Assembly: GCA_900128395.1 (NCBI GenBank)
Contig: LT649399.1
Location: 7,750 to 28,483 of the forward strand
Length of the DNA: 20,734 nt
Reading direction: 5' to 3'
From: Stramenopiles sp. TOSAG23-2
Lineage: Eukaryota; Sar
Made by a program: the position numbers and the translations under genes. A model generated the notes under the pieces. That model had not been told where the DNA came from. It did not search any database and saw nothing but the letters and a program-made list of their open reading frames with translations. Numbering within the stretch: the stretch's first letter is position 1; each line of letters opens with the position of its first letter. This document shows, piece by piece, positions 1-11,000 of the stretch.

Positions 1-278
1 TTTTTTTTAGTCATTTCTGTAAATTAATAATTTAGTAAAACAGACAAAAATGCACGAAACTGAACTTGGTGCTATTCCATTGTAAGTTATAATTGTATTT
101 TACCTTAAACATTTTATCGCGCTTTTTTAAGCTTTTAATTATAATATTATTAATAGTTTTAAATACTTTTTATAGTATACTTCGTATTATATTATAAAAT
201 ATACATAATCATACTCTTTGATAAAAACTCTCCCTTCATACTCTCCCTTCATATTATATATATATATATATAAACAAA
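1..278. other. AT-rich 3' flank of the first gene
   Basis: This stretch lies downstream of the minus-strand gene that ends at 279. It is strongly AT-rich with a (TA)n run at about 254-272 and two copies of CTCTCCCTTCATA at about 228-252. A short frame (23-85, TAA stop at 83-85) carries coding-like codons after an ATG at 50, ending GAIPL, but it is too short to call a gene. The element ATACTTCGTAT at 177-187 recurs in other 3' flanks of the window. I see no RNA gene. Confidence 0.5.
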
Positions 279-1376
279 TCAATAATCATCAAACTCTTCC
301 CCATCCTTTGGTACGAATTTTGGATATCCTAATGTACATGAAAAATAACTAAATGCAGGTGGTTCTTTCACGGCTAATTTTTCCATTAATAATTCACGTT
401 CACGTTCACGAACCATTATTGCTTCCTCGCGTTTCTTTGCACGTAAATATTCAGCTTGAACTTGTTTCCTTTGCCTTTCCGCACGTTGTGCAGCCATTAA
501 ATCTGCTTTCCTATGTCCACTTGCTTTTTCCAATTGTAACAATGCTTTTAACCGCTTTTCTTCAATTGCTATTAATCGTTTCTCTTGTCTTAAACCGTCT
601 AAATCACTAGCTTCCGCTAATGCTTTTAAAATGATTTCATTTTTTATTTTTGATTTACGTGATTTTAACATTTTTTCTCGTGCTGCTTCTTCTGCTAATC
701 TAACCCTATTTTCCTCATCAATTCGTTCATTTTCAGCAACTTGATCTACTAAAAATGGCGATCGTTCCATTTTTCTTCTCCATGCATTTTCCTTCTTACG
801 TTTAGCAGCAAGATTTTTCCTATAACGTTTTTCACGCTTTATTAACATTTGTTGTTTTACTTCATGGCGTTGCATAAAACGGTTTGACATGATACGTGCA
901 GATTCCATACGTACTGCCATGCGTGGATCTGGCATACGATCTTCTGGATTCATTTCAAAGTCGTCAATATATTCATCATCATCATAATTTCGTTGCGCTT
1001 TCTTCTTCTTCTTTTTCCTCTTTTTCTTTCCTTTTTTACCTTTTTTTCCTTTTTTTTTCTTTTTTTTTACACCACCATTTGTAGAGGTTGATATTTGACT
1101 GGAAGTTACACTATAGTTATCATCTTCATATTCTTCATCATCATAGTTATCTTCTTCCTCGTCTTTGTTATCTATAAATTCCTCATCGTCGTAATTGTCT
1201 TCATCTCCACCCTCCTCATTACTTCTATTATTGTTGTTATCATCATCATCATCAAAACCTTCATCATCATAATTTTCATCGTCCTCATCATTGTTTTCAC
1301 CTTCTTCGACTATTTCATCTTCCACATCTGAACCCATCACTTCTTCATCCATTATATCTTCCTCTTCCGCACTCAT
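279..1376 (-). CDS. Acidic/basic coiled-coil protein of unknown function
   Basis: Intact 365-codon frame, ATG in an A-rich context (1374-1376) and TGA stop at 279-281. I do not recognise the family. Residues 1-90 are almost entirely Asp, Glu and Asn and contain three spaced copies of NYDDE(G/E)(F/Y) (35-41, 61-67, 77-83). A fourth, NYDDDEY, follows at 130-136. Residues 104-126 are a Lys/Arg/Gly block that could act as a nuclear or nucleolar signal. From about 145 to 345 the chain is charged, helical and rich in Arg, Lys, Glu and Ala, which is typical of a long coiled coil. The C-terminal 20 residues are different, with aromatic and Pro residues (PPAFSYFSC, GYPKFVPKD), and may be the most conserved part. 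Inference: a nuclear scaffold or RNP-associated protein, though a cytoskeletal role is equally possible. The acidic head followed by a Lys block is also seen in some chromatin and nucleolar proteins, but no catalytic motif is visible. Confidence 0.8.
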   Translation of the reverse strand: MSAEEEDIMDEEVMGSDVEDEIVEEGENNDEDDENYDDEGFDDDDDNNNNRSNEEGGDEDNYDDEEFIDNKDEEEDNYDDEEYEDDNYSVTSSQISTSTNGGVKKKKKKGKKGKKGKKKRKKKKKKAQRNYDDDEYIDDFEMNPEDRMPDPRMAVRMESARIMSNRFMQRHEVKQQMLIKREKRYRKNLAAKRKKENAWRRKMERSPFLVDQVAENERIDEENRVRLAEEAAREKMLKSRKSKIKNEIILKALAEASDLDGLRQEKRLIAIEEKRLKALLQLEKASGHRKADLMAAQRAERQRKQVQAEYLRAKKREEAIMVRERERELLMEKLAVKEPPAFSYFSCTLGYPKFVPKDGEEFDDY

Positions 1377-1522
1377 TTTTTTTTTAATACGAAGAAGTTA
1401 TGTATGTCTAATAATTATGGTAATATATATTGGTAGAATTGGAAATAGATTTACAAAAGAAAGTATGTATGTGTATATATCTACTTTTTTTTTCCCCTCC
1501 TTACACTTTTGTTAATAGTATT
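1377..1522. promoter_or_regulatory. 5' flank of the coiled-coil gene
   Basis: AT-rich region immediately upstream of the minus-strand gene. Seen from the gene, the start codon is preceded by a run of A residues, the same A-rich start context used by most genes here. No TATA-like element can be singled out in such AT-rich sequence. Confidence 0.35.
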
Positions 1523-1664
1523 ACGTATATTTTTGTTGTTGTTGTTAACTTCTATATTTCTATGACCTTCATATAGTCTTGTGTTTTTTATTTACGTATA
1601 TTTTTGTTGTTGTTGTTAACTTCTATATTTCTATGACCTTCATATAGTTTTGTGTTTTTTATTT
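1523..1664. repeat. 71-bp tandem duplication
   Basis: Two adjacent copies (1523-1593 and 1594-1664) begin ACGTATATTTTTG, continue through a GTTGTTGTTGTT tract and end in GTTTTTTATTT. They differ at one position (C versus T in the ATATAGTCTTG segment). A third copy opens the next larger repeat unit at 1920. No coding function is apparent. Confidence 0.9.
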
Positions 1665-2243
1665 GTAAAATATATTCTTCTATTTCACAACAGATATATT
1701 TTTATTATTCTTCTACAACGTCTCGCCAAGTTAAGATTAGGGTTTTAATTACAAGGCATATAGAATTGATATTAGTGCTATATCTATATTAATGATTTGG
1801 TGATAGATGTGCGTGTGTCAAAATGCACAGGTCAAAACAGACCAATAGTAATCCAGGCATAAAGGCAGGCGGCGAATAGTAATGCTATTCCTCCCTAAAT
1901 TCCATTCTATCTCTAGTAAACGTATATTTTTGTTGTTGTTGTTAACTTCTATATTTCTATGACCTTCATATAGTCTTGTGTTTTTTATTTGTATTAAATA
2001 TATTCTTCTATTTCACAACAGATATATTTTTATTCTTCTTACAACGTCTCGCCAAGTTAAGATTGGGTTTTAATTACAAGGCATATAGCATTGATATTAG
2101 TGCTATATCTATATTAATGATTTGGTGGATAGATGTGCGTGTGTCAAAATGCACCAGGTCAAAACAGACCAAAAGTCAAAAAGGCAGGCCCGGGCAGGCG
2201 GCGAATAGTAATGCTATTCCTCCCTAAATTCCATTCTATCTCT
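1594..2243. repeat. Diverged tandem duplication of about 325 bp
   Basis: Unit A (1594-1919) and unit B (1920-about 2243) share the same order of segments: the GTT-tract segment, TATTTCACAACAGATATATT, TCTCGCCAAGTTAAGATT, GGCATATAG, GTGCGTGTGTCAAAATGCAC, GGTCAAAACAGACC, a GC-rich GGCAGG segment, and one copy of the 37-bp minisatellite unit. They differ by several small indels and substitutions, so this duplication is older than the perfect ones to its right. Unit B has an extra GC-rich palindrome (GCCCGGGC, about 2188-2195). The unit resembles no transposon I can name and encodes no convincing protein. Confidence 0.85.
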
Positions 2244-2465
2244 AGTAATGCTATTCCTCCCTAAATTCCATTCTATCTCTAGTAATGCTATTCCTCCCTA
2301 AATTCCATTCTATCTCTAGTAATGCTATTCCTCCCTAAATTCCATTCTATCTCTAGTAATGCTATTCCTCCCTAAATTCCATTCTATCTCTAGTAATGCT
2401 ATTCCTCCCTAAATTCCATTCTATCTCTAGTAATGCTATTCCTCCCTAAATTCCATTCTATCTCT
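2207..2465. repeat. 37-bp minisatellite, 7 perfect copies
   Basis: Seven head-to-tail copies start at 2207, 2244, 2281, 2318, 2355, 2392 and 2429. Each starts AGTAATGCTATTCCTCCC and ends CCATTCTATCTCT. All seven appear identical. One isolated copy sits at 1878-1914 in the older repeat unit, which is the likely source. The array ends about 250 bp before the ubiquitin-eS30 start codon, so it could influence that promoter. No direct-repeat/spacer pattern is present and this is not a CRISPR array. Confidence 0.95.
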
Positions 2466-3308
<843 letters not shown>

Positions 3309-3760
3309 TTGTATTGTTCTTGTAGAGAATAATTAGATATTGGTTACTTTTTGTATATATATATATATATATAGAAAATGTATAAAAAGAATAAATATTT
3401 TTATTTAAAATATATATATATATTTAACACTACACAGTATTGAAAAGTCTACTCTACATGATTTTAAGGATATAGCTCTAGAGTCAGATATTACTGAATA
3501 CAAAAAATCGAAGAAAGATACGAAAAGTTCGTGTACGAACGTAAAAGAGGAAATTCTCTTTCTTGATAACATTTTTCAAATTTTAATAAAAACACAAAGA
3601 GATATAAAATTAAAAAGAACAAAAACACACCCCATCATTTCTCCTTCTTCTATTAAAAAGAACCAAAAAGACATATTTTTATATATTACAACACGCGCTC
3701 ATTTTATGATATAGATTATACACACTGGCACACACACACACATCATATGCATATCTTCTT
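3309..3760. other. Convergent 3' region, unit 1
   Basis: This region lies between the stop of ubiquitin-eS30 and the stop of the minus-strand DUF445 gene. It contains (TA)n runs near 3354-3373 and 3411-3421, an AATAAA at 3390-3395 that could serve polyadenylation of ubiquitin-eS30, and the 16-mer TATTTAACACTACACA at 3421-3436. An inverted repeat GTTCGT-GT-ACGAAC lies at about 3526-3539. A plus-strand frame is free of stops from 3409 to the TAG at 3712-3714 (about 100 codons) but has no ATG near its beginning. It is not called as a gene. A (CA)n run is at about 3723-3742. Confidence 0.5.
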
Positions 3761-5146
3761 CTAAGCAAATACAGTAAATAATTGTATTGCACCAGCCGCA
3801 GCACCTAATACACCACCAACAAAAACTAATTTTGCTTCATCTTCTTGAAATACTGGATGTAACACATCTTCAAATTTTTTTGGTGGTAAAGATTGCATAG
3901 CTGTTCTCAATGTATATTCAAAATTTAACGCTTCTTTCATATATTCATATGTACATGGTGTTAACTTTGGTAATTGCTTTTCAATTTCTTTTTCGATATA
4001 TTTATGCATATTTTCAACTTCTTTTGGATCCAAAGATAAACCAATAATAGGACTAAAGCTACCAATCATTTTTTTCGACATTTTACGTACATGATGTCGA
4101 AGGATGGCATAAAATTTTTTACTTTCCTTCGTTCGTTTTACTCCTTCTTTTCTATCAGCTTGTAAAATAAATCTCCATAACAAGTGAGGAGTGACAACTT
4201 CATCTGCCATTATTTTTGCAAAAACACGCGAGACTTTAGGTTGACGTGTCAAAAATATACCTTGTATCGTGCAACAACAAATATTGACAGGATTCGTCGG
4301 ATTAAATATTATATACAAGGCAATGTAATTAGTTGCAATACCAACAATAAAACCAGCAGCTGGTAAAACCCACATACCTTTGTAAAAATACCATAAAATA
4401 GTTTGCAATACGCCAAACAAAAATCCTAAATAAGCACCAGAACGTTCAATAAATGTGAATTCTTTATCACCACATTGTTTAAAAACGTTATTTAACAATT
4501 CTTTACGTTCATTTAACATCGTAACAACGGCATTTTCAACATCTAAAACTGCTTCAATATCTTCCCCAACCTCATTCATCAATCCAATGATCATTTCAGG
4601 GCATGCATCGATCGCACCATTTACAAAAATTTGTTGTAAACTCTGTGGTTGCAATGTCCATAACTTGCCTAAAAATTTATGTCCTACGTCATCCATTAAT
4701 TTATGTATAACAGGTACTAATTGCGGTTTCATAATATCAGCAATCGTTTCAGGATCAACGCGTGCAAATACTTCTTGTAAGCTAAACAATTCACGTGTCA
4801 TTAATTCAATGCATTTCCTTGCCATATCAGGTGCTTTTGTTGGAATGATGCCTTGCCAACCTATGCAACCAATAGGTTGCTTATCTCCACACAAATACCG
4901 TTTAATAGGAACCCCTGTAAATTCTAAAGGCCAAAACGTTAAAAACAATGCAACGACGTTTGTACCCCATCCGATGATGGCAGCAAAAATAGGGACGGTA
5001 ACATATAACCAAATATTTCCATAGCATGGCAAACCTTCTGCTTCAAGGCAGCTTATTGAATTGGTATTTGTTGTAGCATCAACAATAGAAGAGGTATTCA
5101 TCATTATTATTAGTGCCTCTCTCTCTGAAGAGTGGGTGAAGTGCAT
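3761..5146 (-). CDS. DUF445-family membrane protein, copy 1
   Basis: 461-residue protein, TAG stop at 3761-3763. It has two modules of the DUF445 type, a poorly characterised membrane family known widely in bacteria. The first spans residues 45-160: a hydrophobic helix with IIGWGTNVVALFLTFWPLEF, then GWQGIIPTKAPDMARK and a helical segment with RELFSLQEVFARVDPETI. The second starts at about 235: a hydrophobic stretch and then GFIVGIATNYIALYIIFNP, followed by TIQGIFLTRQPKVSRVFAKI, which parallels the first (GxxTNxxAL, then G-I-Pro/Arg-x-x-x-x-A-R/K). A C-terminal hydrophobic helix is at 440-461. The middle (165-235) and 330-435 are soluble and helical. About four membrane segments are expected. 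The start could instead be one of the two Met residues at 15-16, since the first 14 residues are not typical of a signal peptide. Function unknown; a role in membrane organisation is only inference. The gene converges with ubiquitin-eS30. Confidence 0.85.
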   Translation of the reverse strand: MHFTHSSEREALIIMMNTSSIVDATTNTNSISCLEAEGLPCYGNIWLYVTVPIFAAIIGWGTNVVALFLTFWPLEFTGVPIKRYLCGDKQPIGCIGWQGIIPTKAPDMARKCIELMTRELFSLQEVFARVDPETIADIMKPQLVPVIHKLMDDVGHKFLGKLWTLQPQSLQQIFVNGAIDACPEMIIGLMNEVGEDIEAVLDVENAVVTMLNERKELLNNVFKQCGDKEFTFIERSGAYLGFLFGVLQTILWYFYKGMWVLPAAGFIVGIATNYIALYIIFNPTNPVNICCCTIQGIFLTRQPKVSRVFAKIMADEVVTPHLLWRFILQADRKEGVKRTKESKKFYAILRHHVRKMSKKMIGSFSPIIGLSLDPKEVENMHKYIEKEIEKQLPKLTPCTYEYMKEALNFEYTLRTAMQSLPPKKFEDVLHPVFQEDEAKLVFVGGVLGAAAGAIQLFTVFA

Positions 5147-5650
<504 letters not shown>

Positions 5651-6102
5651 TTGTATTGTTCTTGTAGAGAATAATTAGATATTGGTTACTTTTTGTATAT
5701 ATATATATATATATAGAAAATGTATAAAAAGAATAAATATTTTTATTTAAAATATATATATATATTTAACACTACACAGTATTGAAAAGTCTACTCTACA
5801 TGATTTTAAGGATATAGCTCTAGAGTCAGATATTACTGAATACAAAAAATCGAAGAAAGATACGAAAAGTTCGTGTACGAACGTAAAAGAGGAAATTCTC
5901 TTTCTTGATAACATTTTTCAAATTTTAATAAAAACACAAAGAGATATAAAATTAAAAAGAACAAAAACACACCCCATCATTTCTCCTTCTTCTATTAAAA
6001 AGAACCAAAAAGACATATTTTTATATATTACAACACGCGCTCATTTTATGATATAGATTATACACACTGGCACACACACACACATCATATGCATATCTTC
6101 TT
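5651..6102. other. Convergent 3' region, unit 2
   Basis: Exact copy of the region after the first ubiquitin-eS30 gene. It carries the same AATAAA, (TA)n tracts, 16-mer (5763-5778), GTTCGT-GT-ACGAAC inverted repeat and stop-free plus-strand frame (5751-6056). Nothing here is unique to this copy. Confidence 0.6.
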
Positions 6103-7488
6103 CTAAGCAAATACAGTAAATAATTGTATTGCACCAGCCGCAGCACCTAATACACCACCAACAAAAACTAATTTTGCTTCATCTTCTTGAAATACTGGAT
6201 GTAACACATCTTCAAATTTTTTTGGTGGTAAAGATTGCATAGCTGTTCTCAATGTATATTCAAAATTTAACGCTTCTTTCATATATTCATATGTACATGG
6301 TGTTAACTTTGGTAATTGCTTTTCAATTTCTTTTTCGATATATTTATGCATATTTTCAACTTCTTTTGGATCCAAAGATAAACCAATAATAGGACTAAAG
6401 CTACCAATCATTTTTTTCGACATTTTACGTACATGATGTCGAAGGATGGCATAAAATTTTTTACTTTCCTTCGTTCGTTTTACTCCTTCTTTTCTATCAG
6501 CTTGTAAAATAAATCTCCATAACAAGTGAGGAGTGACAACTTCATCTGCCATTATTTTTGCAAAAACACGCGAGACTTTAGGTTGACGTGTCAAAAATAT
6601 ACCTTGTATCGTGCAACAACAAATATTGACAGGATTCGTCGGATTAAATATTATATACAAGGCAATGTAATTAGTTGCAATACCAACAATAAAACCAGCA
6701 GCTGGTAAAACCCACATACCTTTGTAAAAATACCATAAAATAGTTTGCAATACGCCAAACAAAAATCCTAAATAAGCACCAGAACGTTCAATAAATGTGA
6801 ATTCTTTATCACCACATTGTTTAAAAACGTTATTTAACAATTCTTTACGTTCATTTAACATCGTAACAACGGCATTTTCAACATCTAAAACTGCTTCAAT
6901 ATCTTCCCCAACCTCATTCATCAATCCAATGATCATTTCAGGGCATGCATCGATCGCACCATTTACAAAAATTTGTTGTAAACTCTGTGGTTGCAATGTC
7001 CATAACTTGCCTAAAAATTTATGTCCTACGTCATCCATTAATTTATGTATAACAGGTACTAATTGCGGTTTCATAATATCAGCAATCGTTTCAGGATCAA
7101 CGCGTGCAAATACTTCTTGTAAGCTAAACAATTCACGTGTCATTAATTCAATGCATTTCCTTGCCATATCAGGTGCTTTTGTTGGAATGATGCCTTGCCA
7201 ACCTATGCAACCAATAGGTTGCTTATCTCCACACAAATACCGTTTAATAGGAACCCCTGTAAATTCTAAAGGCCAAAACGTTAAAAACAATGCAACGACG
7301 TTTGTACCCCATCCGATGATGGCAGCAAAAATAGGGACGGTAACATATAACCAAATATTTCCATAGCATGGCAAACCTTCTGCTTCAAGGCAGCTTATTG
7401 AATTGGTATTTGTTGTAGCATCAACAATAGAAGAGGTATTCATCATTATTATTAGTGCCTCTCTCTCTGAAGAGTGGGTGAAGTGCAT
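6103..7488 (-). CDS. DUF445-family membrane protein, copy 2
   Basis: This 461-residue protein is identical to the one encoded 2342 bp to the left, with the same two DUF445 modules (GWGTNVVAL near residue 59 and GIATNYIAL near 269) and the same C-terminal hydrophobic helix. Its upstream region (7489 onward) continues into the unduplicated flank, so this copy has the ancestral 5' context and is presumably the original on that side. Copy 1 has its upstream DNA cut off at 5324. If both are expressed, dosage is doubled with no change in protein. Complete identity, including synonymous sites, means no time for drift, or a duplicated assembly segment. Confidence 0.85.
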   Translation of the reverse strand: MHFTHSSEREALIIMMNTSSIVDATTNTNSISCLEAEGLPCYGNIWLYVTVPIFAAIIGWGTNVVALFLTFWPLEFTGVPIKRYLCGDKQPIGCIGWQGIIPTKAPDMARKCIELMTRELFSLQEVFARVDPETIADIMKPQLVPVIHKLMDDVGHKFLGKLWTLQPQSLQQIFVNGAIDACPEMIIGLMNEVGEDIEAVLDVENAVVTMLNERKELLNNVFKQCGDKEFTFIERSGAYLGFLFGVLQTILWYFYKGMWVLPAAGFIVGIATNYIALYIIFNPTNPVNICCCTIQGIFLTRQPKVSRVFAKIMADEVVTPHLLWRFILQADRKEGVKRTKESKKFYAILRHHVRKMSKKMIGSFSPIIGLSLDPKEVENMHKYIEKEIEKQLPKLTPCTYEYMKEALNFEYTLRTAMQSLPPKKFEDVLHPVFQEDEAKLVFVGGVLGAAAGAIQLFTVFA

Positions 7489-8077
7489 TGCCTTATTCTT
7501 CTATATAAAATCACTTATGCATGAATCTAATATATAATAATGAATAATGATGAAAAAAACCCCTGATGCCAACCTGGCCCAGCTGGCCAACTGCCAAAAC
7601 ACAAAAATATTTTTTTTGCTGATCTGGCAATCCAGCAATGCCAGAATGCCAGAATGCCAGAATGCCTGCTAAGGCCTGCTGCTGGGCCTGCCCAGCCTGC
7701 TACAGTAGACGACTATAAGGCCTCTGGAATGCGGAAAGGTCTTTGAAATAATTTAGGTTGCTGATTGTTCAAAATTAGCTTTAGCACTTTACCACAACAT
7801 GCACCATCACTACTACGCACCAACATTTAAATAGAGGTAACAGGTAACTAAGTAAGAAATATGACATGCCAATAATAATACAACAGTAATTGCTGCTATT
7901 ATATATATAAGAACTAAAAAAAAAACAAAAAAAAAACGCTTCTTCAACATTTATAGATAGTAAATATCAAAACTATAGAAATAAAACAAATGAATAAGAA
8001 CAAATAATATTTATACAAACAAACGAATATATACATACAAAAAAATTTCCCGATAAATTTATTTAGATCTATGAAAT
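7489..8077. promoter_or_regulatory. Divergent region with GC-rich hairpin patch
   Basis: Lies between DUF445 copy 2 (minus) and the FYVE/PI 3-kinase gene (plus). About 7557-7740 is a GC-rich island in AT-rich DNA with CCAGCTGG, CTGGCA...TGCCAG (7624-7629 and 7639-7644) and a strong hairpin GCTGGGC-CT-GCCCAGC (7681-7696). The 2342-bp duplication ends inside it at 7666. The rest is AT-rich with A-runs near 7917-7936, probably promoter and leader of the kinase gene. A tiny upstream frame, ATGAAATATGAATGA (8071-8085), overlaps the kinase start at 8078. Confidence 0.5.
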
Positions 8078-11000
8078 ATGAATGAGGAAAAAAAAAATGG
8101 TAATATAAATGAAAAATCAGCTATGTCACATTATCAAAACTCAATAATAAATAACAACTCTTCGTTAAACAACAGTAACTATGGCAATAATAGCAGTCTA
8201 TTGCGAGTATCATCACGTTTATCGTCCGACTCCTCGCAATCTTTCCAACGGAACGATGTAATGTCAATGAGCGTTATCATAGATAATTCTTCTAGAAGGA
8301 AAAAAAACAATACAAACAAAAACAAATCAAGACTATCGATAAATAATAATCACAATAGTAATAACAGTAATAATAATAACAATAATAATAATAATAATAA
8401 TAACCATATCTCTGCAAGTAGTTTAGCATATGGTGGTGGAGGATATAATACTAATATGGCTACCAAGGGTAACAAAAATACTAGAAATTACAATGGAATC
8501 AATAGAAAAAATCATATTTTTAATAATAGTAGTAATAATGCTGGTAGTATGAAACAAAGCAGTAATTTGAAAAAATTAAACATTGAGAAAAATAGATATG
8601 ACCAAATGAATATGACAGGTTTAAAAATTATAAATAAACCAAACAACAACAACAACAATGTAGATAACTTTGATAATATCCATGGCAAAAAAATGAATAT
8701 ATTATATACTGGTGGTAGAAACAGATCTAATACGACTGGGATGATGCCAAATAATAATAATAATAATCGGGAACCAGGAAATGGTGGAACATTTCATGGT
8801 AGAAAACAACGCTCTATGTCTATTGCAAACCATGGGACATCCCCTAAAACTGGTATGTCAAGACGTATTTGTTTGAGATCAAGATCAACGTGGCAACCGG
8901 ATGAAACTGCTGAATATTGTGCCAAATGCGAGGCTAAATTTTCTGGTTGGATAACAAGTGGTAAACATCATTGTCGACGATGTGGTAGAATTTTTTGTGC
9001 TAATTGTTGCAATCTTTTTGTCAAGTTACCAGATGATTGGCGAGCACATTCGATGACATCACATTCATGGAATATTATTCCATCATTAAGCTATCAAACA
9101 AACAATGATAGAGTTTGCACGGATTGTCATGACAATTTTAAATTAGTACAAGAAAATCCTCGTGTTCAACTTTATTTAAAAGTATTGCGTCTGTGCATGC
9201 TTACAGGTTTTATTGAATTGCCATGGTTATGGTCTTGTGTAGACCAATGGATGGGAAAGTATTGGCGTGCAGCGTCAGATGAATTAAAGTCACAATTACG
9301 TGTTTTACAATATGAATTACCAACACATGTATATACGAAGAAACAGCGAGAGTTGTTATGGGCAAATAGACATGTTCTTGCAGGTCATAGCGCATGGTTA
9401 TTACCACTGATGAAATCAGTGAATTGGAACAACCCACGCGATGTGAAAGATGCTGAAGCATTATTGAAAATGCGACCGTCAGACCTGAAAAATTTCTCCA
9501 AAGGATTTGCTACAAAGGTTAAGTTCAAACGAAAACGTGGTGCCCAACTTGGTTCCAAAGTTAGTTCAGTTTCCGTACCATGGAAGCATCTAGATGATGA
9601 GAATATTAGTTGCAAGCTTGCAATGGTTGATGATGAAAGTGAGGAAACGAAGACTGGTAAAACTAAAACAAAATCTTCTTCTACTTCTTCTTCCTCCAAA
9701 AAGAAATATAAGGATCAGCAAGATTATTGCTATGCGCAGGTAGATTGTTTACAATGTATGTGTACTCGACATTGTAAATCCCATATTATGCCGGCACATG
9801 CTATACAATTACTATCCGCATGGCAAGCTAAAGGTACTAAATCAGCATATTTCTCATCGTCTAAAGAATTTGATAGTTTGACCAAAGAAATTGAGTATAT
9901 GGAAAAGTTTTTAAATGCCTTACAAAATTGCAGAAATAAAAAGAAATATGCTTCCAGAATGTTGCAAATCAAATCAAAGATTTTAAAAAAGAAACGTTTT
10001 AAATTGCAACTAGAGAAGAAACAATTATTTCATTGTAACCGCATCAACCCATTGCCAGAATCTTGTAGAAAAATCATTGTACGTTCATTTAAAAATGTAA
10101 AAGAAAAAGAGCTTTTATGTTATTTGCCATCCATGGTACAATGTTTACAAGATAGACATTCGCCAACAATGTCAGCATTGTCAGCTTTTTTGTTTCAACG
10201 GACGATAAATGAAACGCAATTACGAAATGATTTGTATTGGGGCCTATTATCGATAGGGTCAGAATCAATGAATACCTCCTCGAATCAGACGTCAAAAATG
10301 AATTGTCAAAGCATACGAGAAACCTTATGCAACCATTTACCAAAGGACAAACGAGAGGAGTTAACACGTGGATTTGAGCTGGTAACAATTTTAAGCTCAG
10401 TACCAACTGAATTGGAAGGAAAGACGCTATCGGAATATTTACGAACATGTGTCGAGGGCCAAGGCGTATTTAATGAAAGGCCAGTTGTAGAGGAAACAGC
10501 ATGGGGTAGCAGCCTTCTAGTTTCAAATGCATCATCCACAGATAGTGGATTTGGTGGCAGTAGCAATAGTATCAATATGAGTAGTAGTGGTAATCATGGC
10601 GACATCCAACACTATTTGGAGCAGAAACAGAATCAAACAAAGAAAAATGCAGTAAGCATAGCTGTACCTGTTGCACCACATAAAAAGGTAACGTCTATCC
10701 TATACGATACGGCGAAACGAATGACCAGTGCAGAGAGACCGTATGTAGTCCAAATGCAAAACGATCAAACTAAGGATAAAACAACAGTTGCTTTTAAAAC
10801 AGATGATATGCGTACAGATCAAATCTTACTGAATTGCATACGATTGATGGATATAATATTAAAGAGAGAGCTTGGCCGAAAAAATGGTGATTATAAATTG
10901 ACTACATACCGTGTTTTACCTACATCATCCAGAGCCGGTCTAGTCGAATTTGTTGATAATGCTGAAGTACTGGAGGATATTATAAATGACCCGAAAGGGA

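Noticed and set aside
1976-2227. 83-codon frame across the second 325-bp repeat unit
   Set aside because: The matching unit to the left does not keep this frame open because of indels, so it is not under coding constraint.
2207-2465. CRISPR-like array
   Set aside because: The seven 37-bp units are head to tail without spacers, and the context is eukaryotic. This is a minisatellite.
4455-5024. 189-codon plus-strand frame opposite DUF445 (and its copy at 6797-7366)
   Set aside because: It is the antisense shadow of the DUF445 gene, with Cys/Ser/Asn-rich composition and no recognisable domain.
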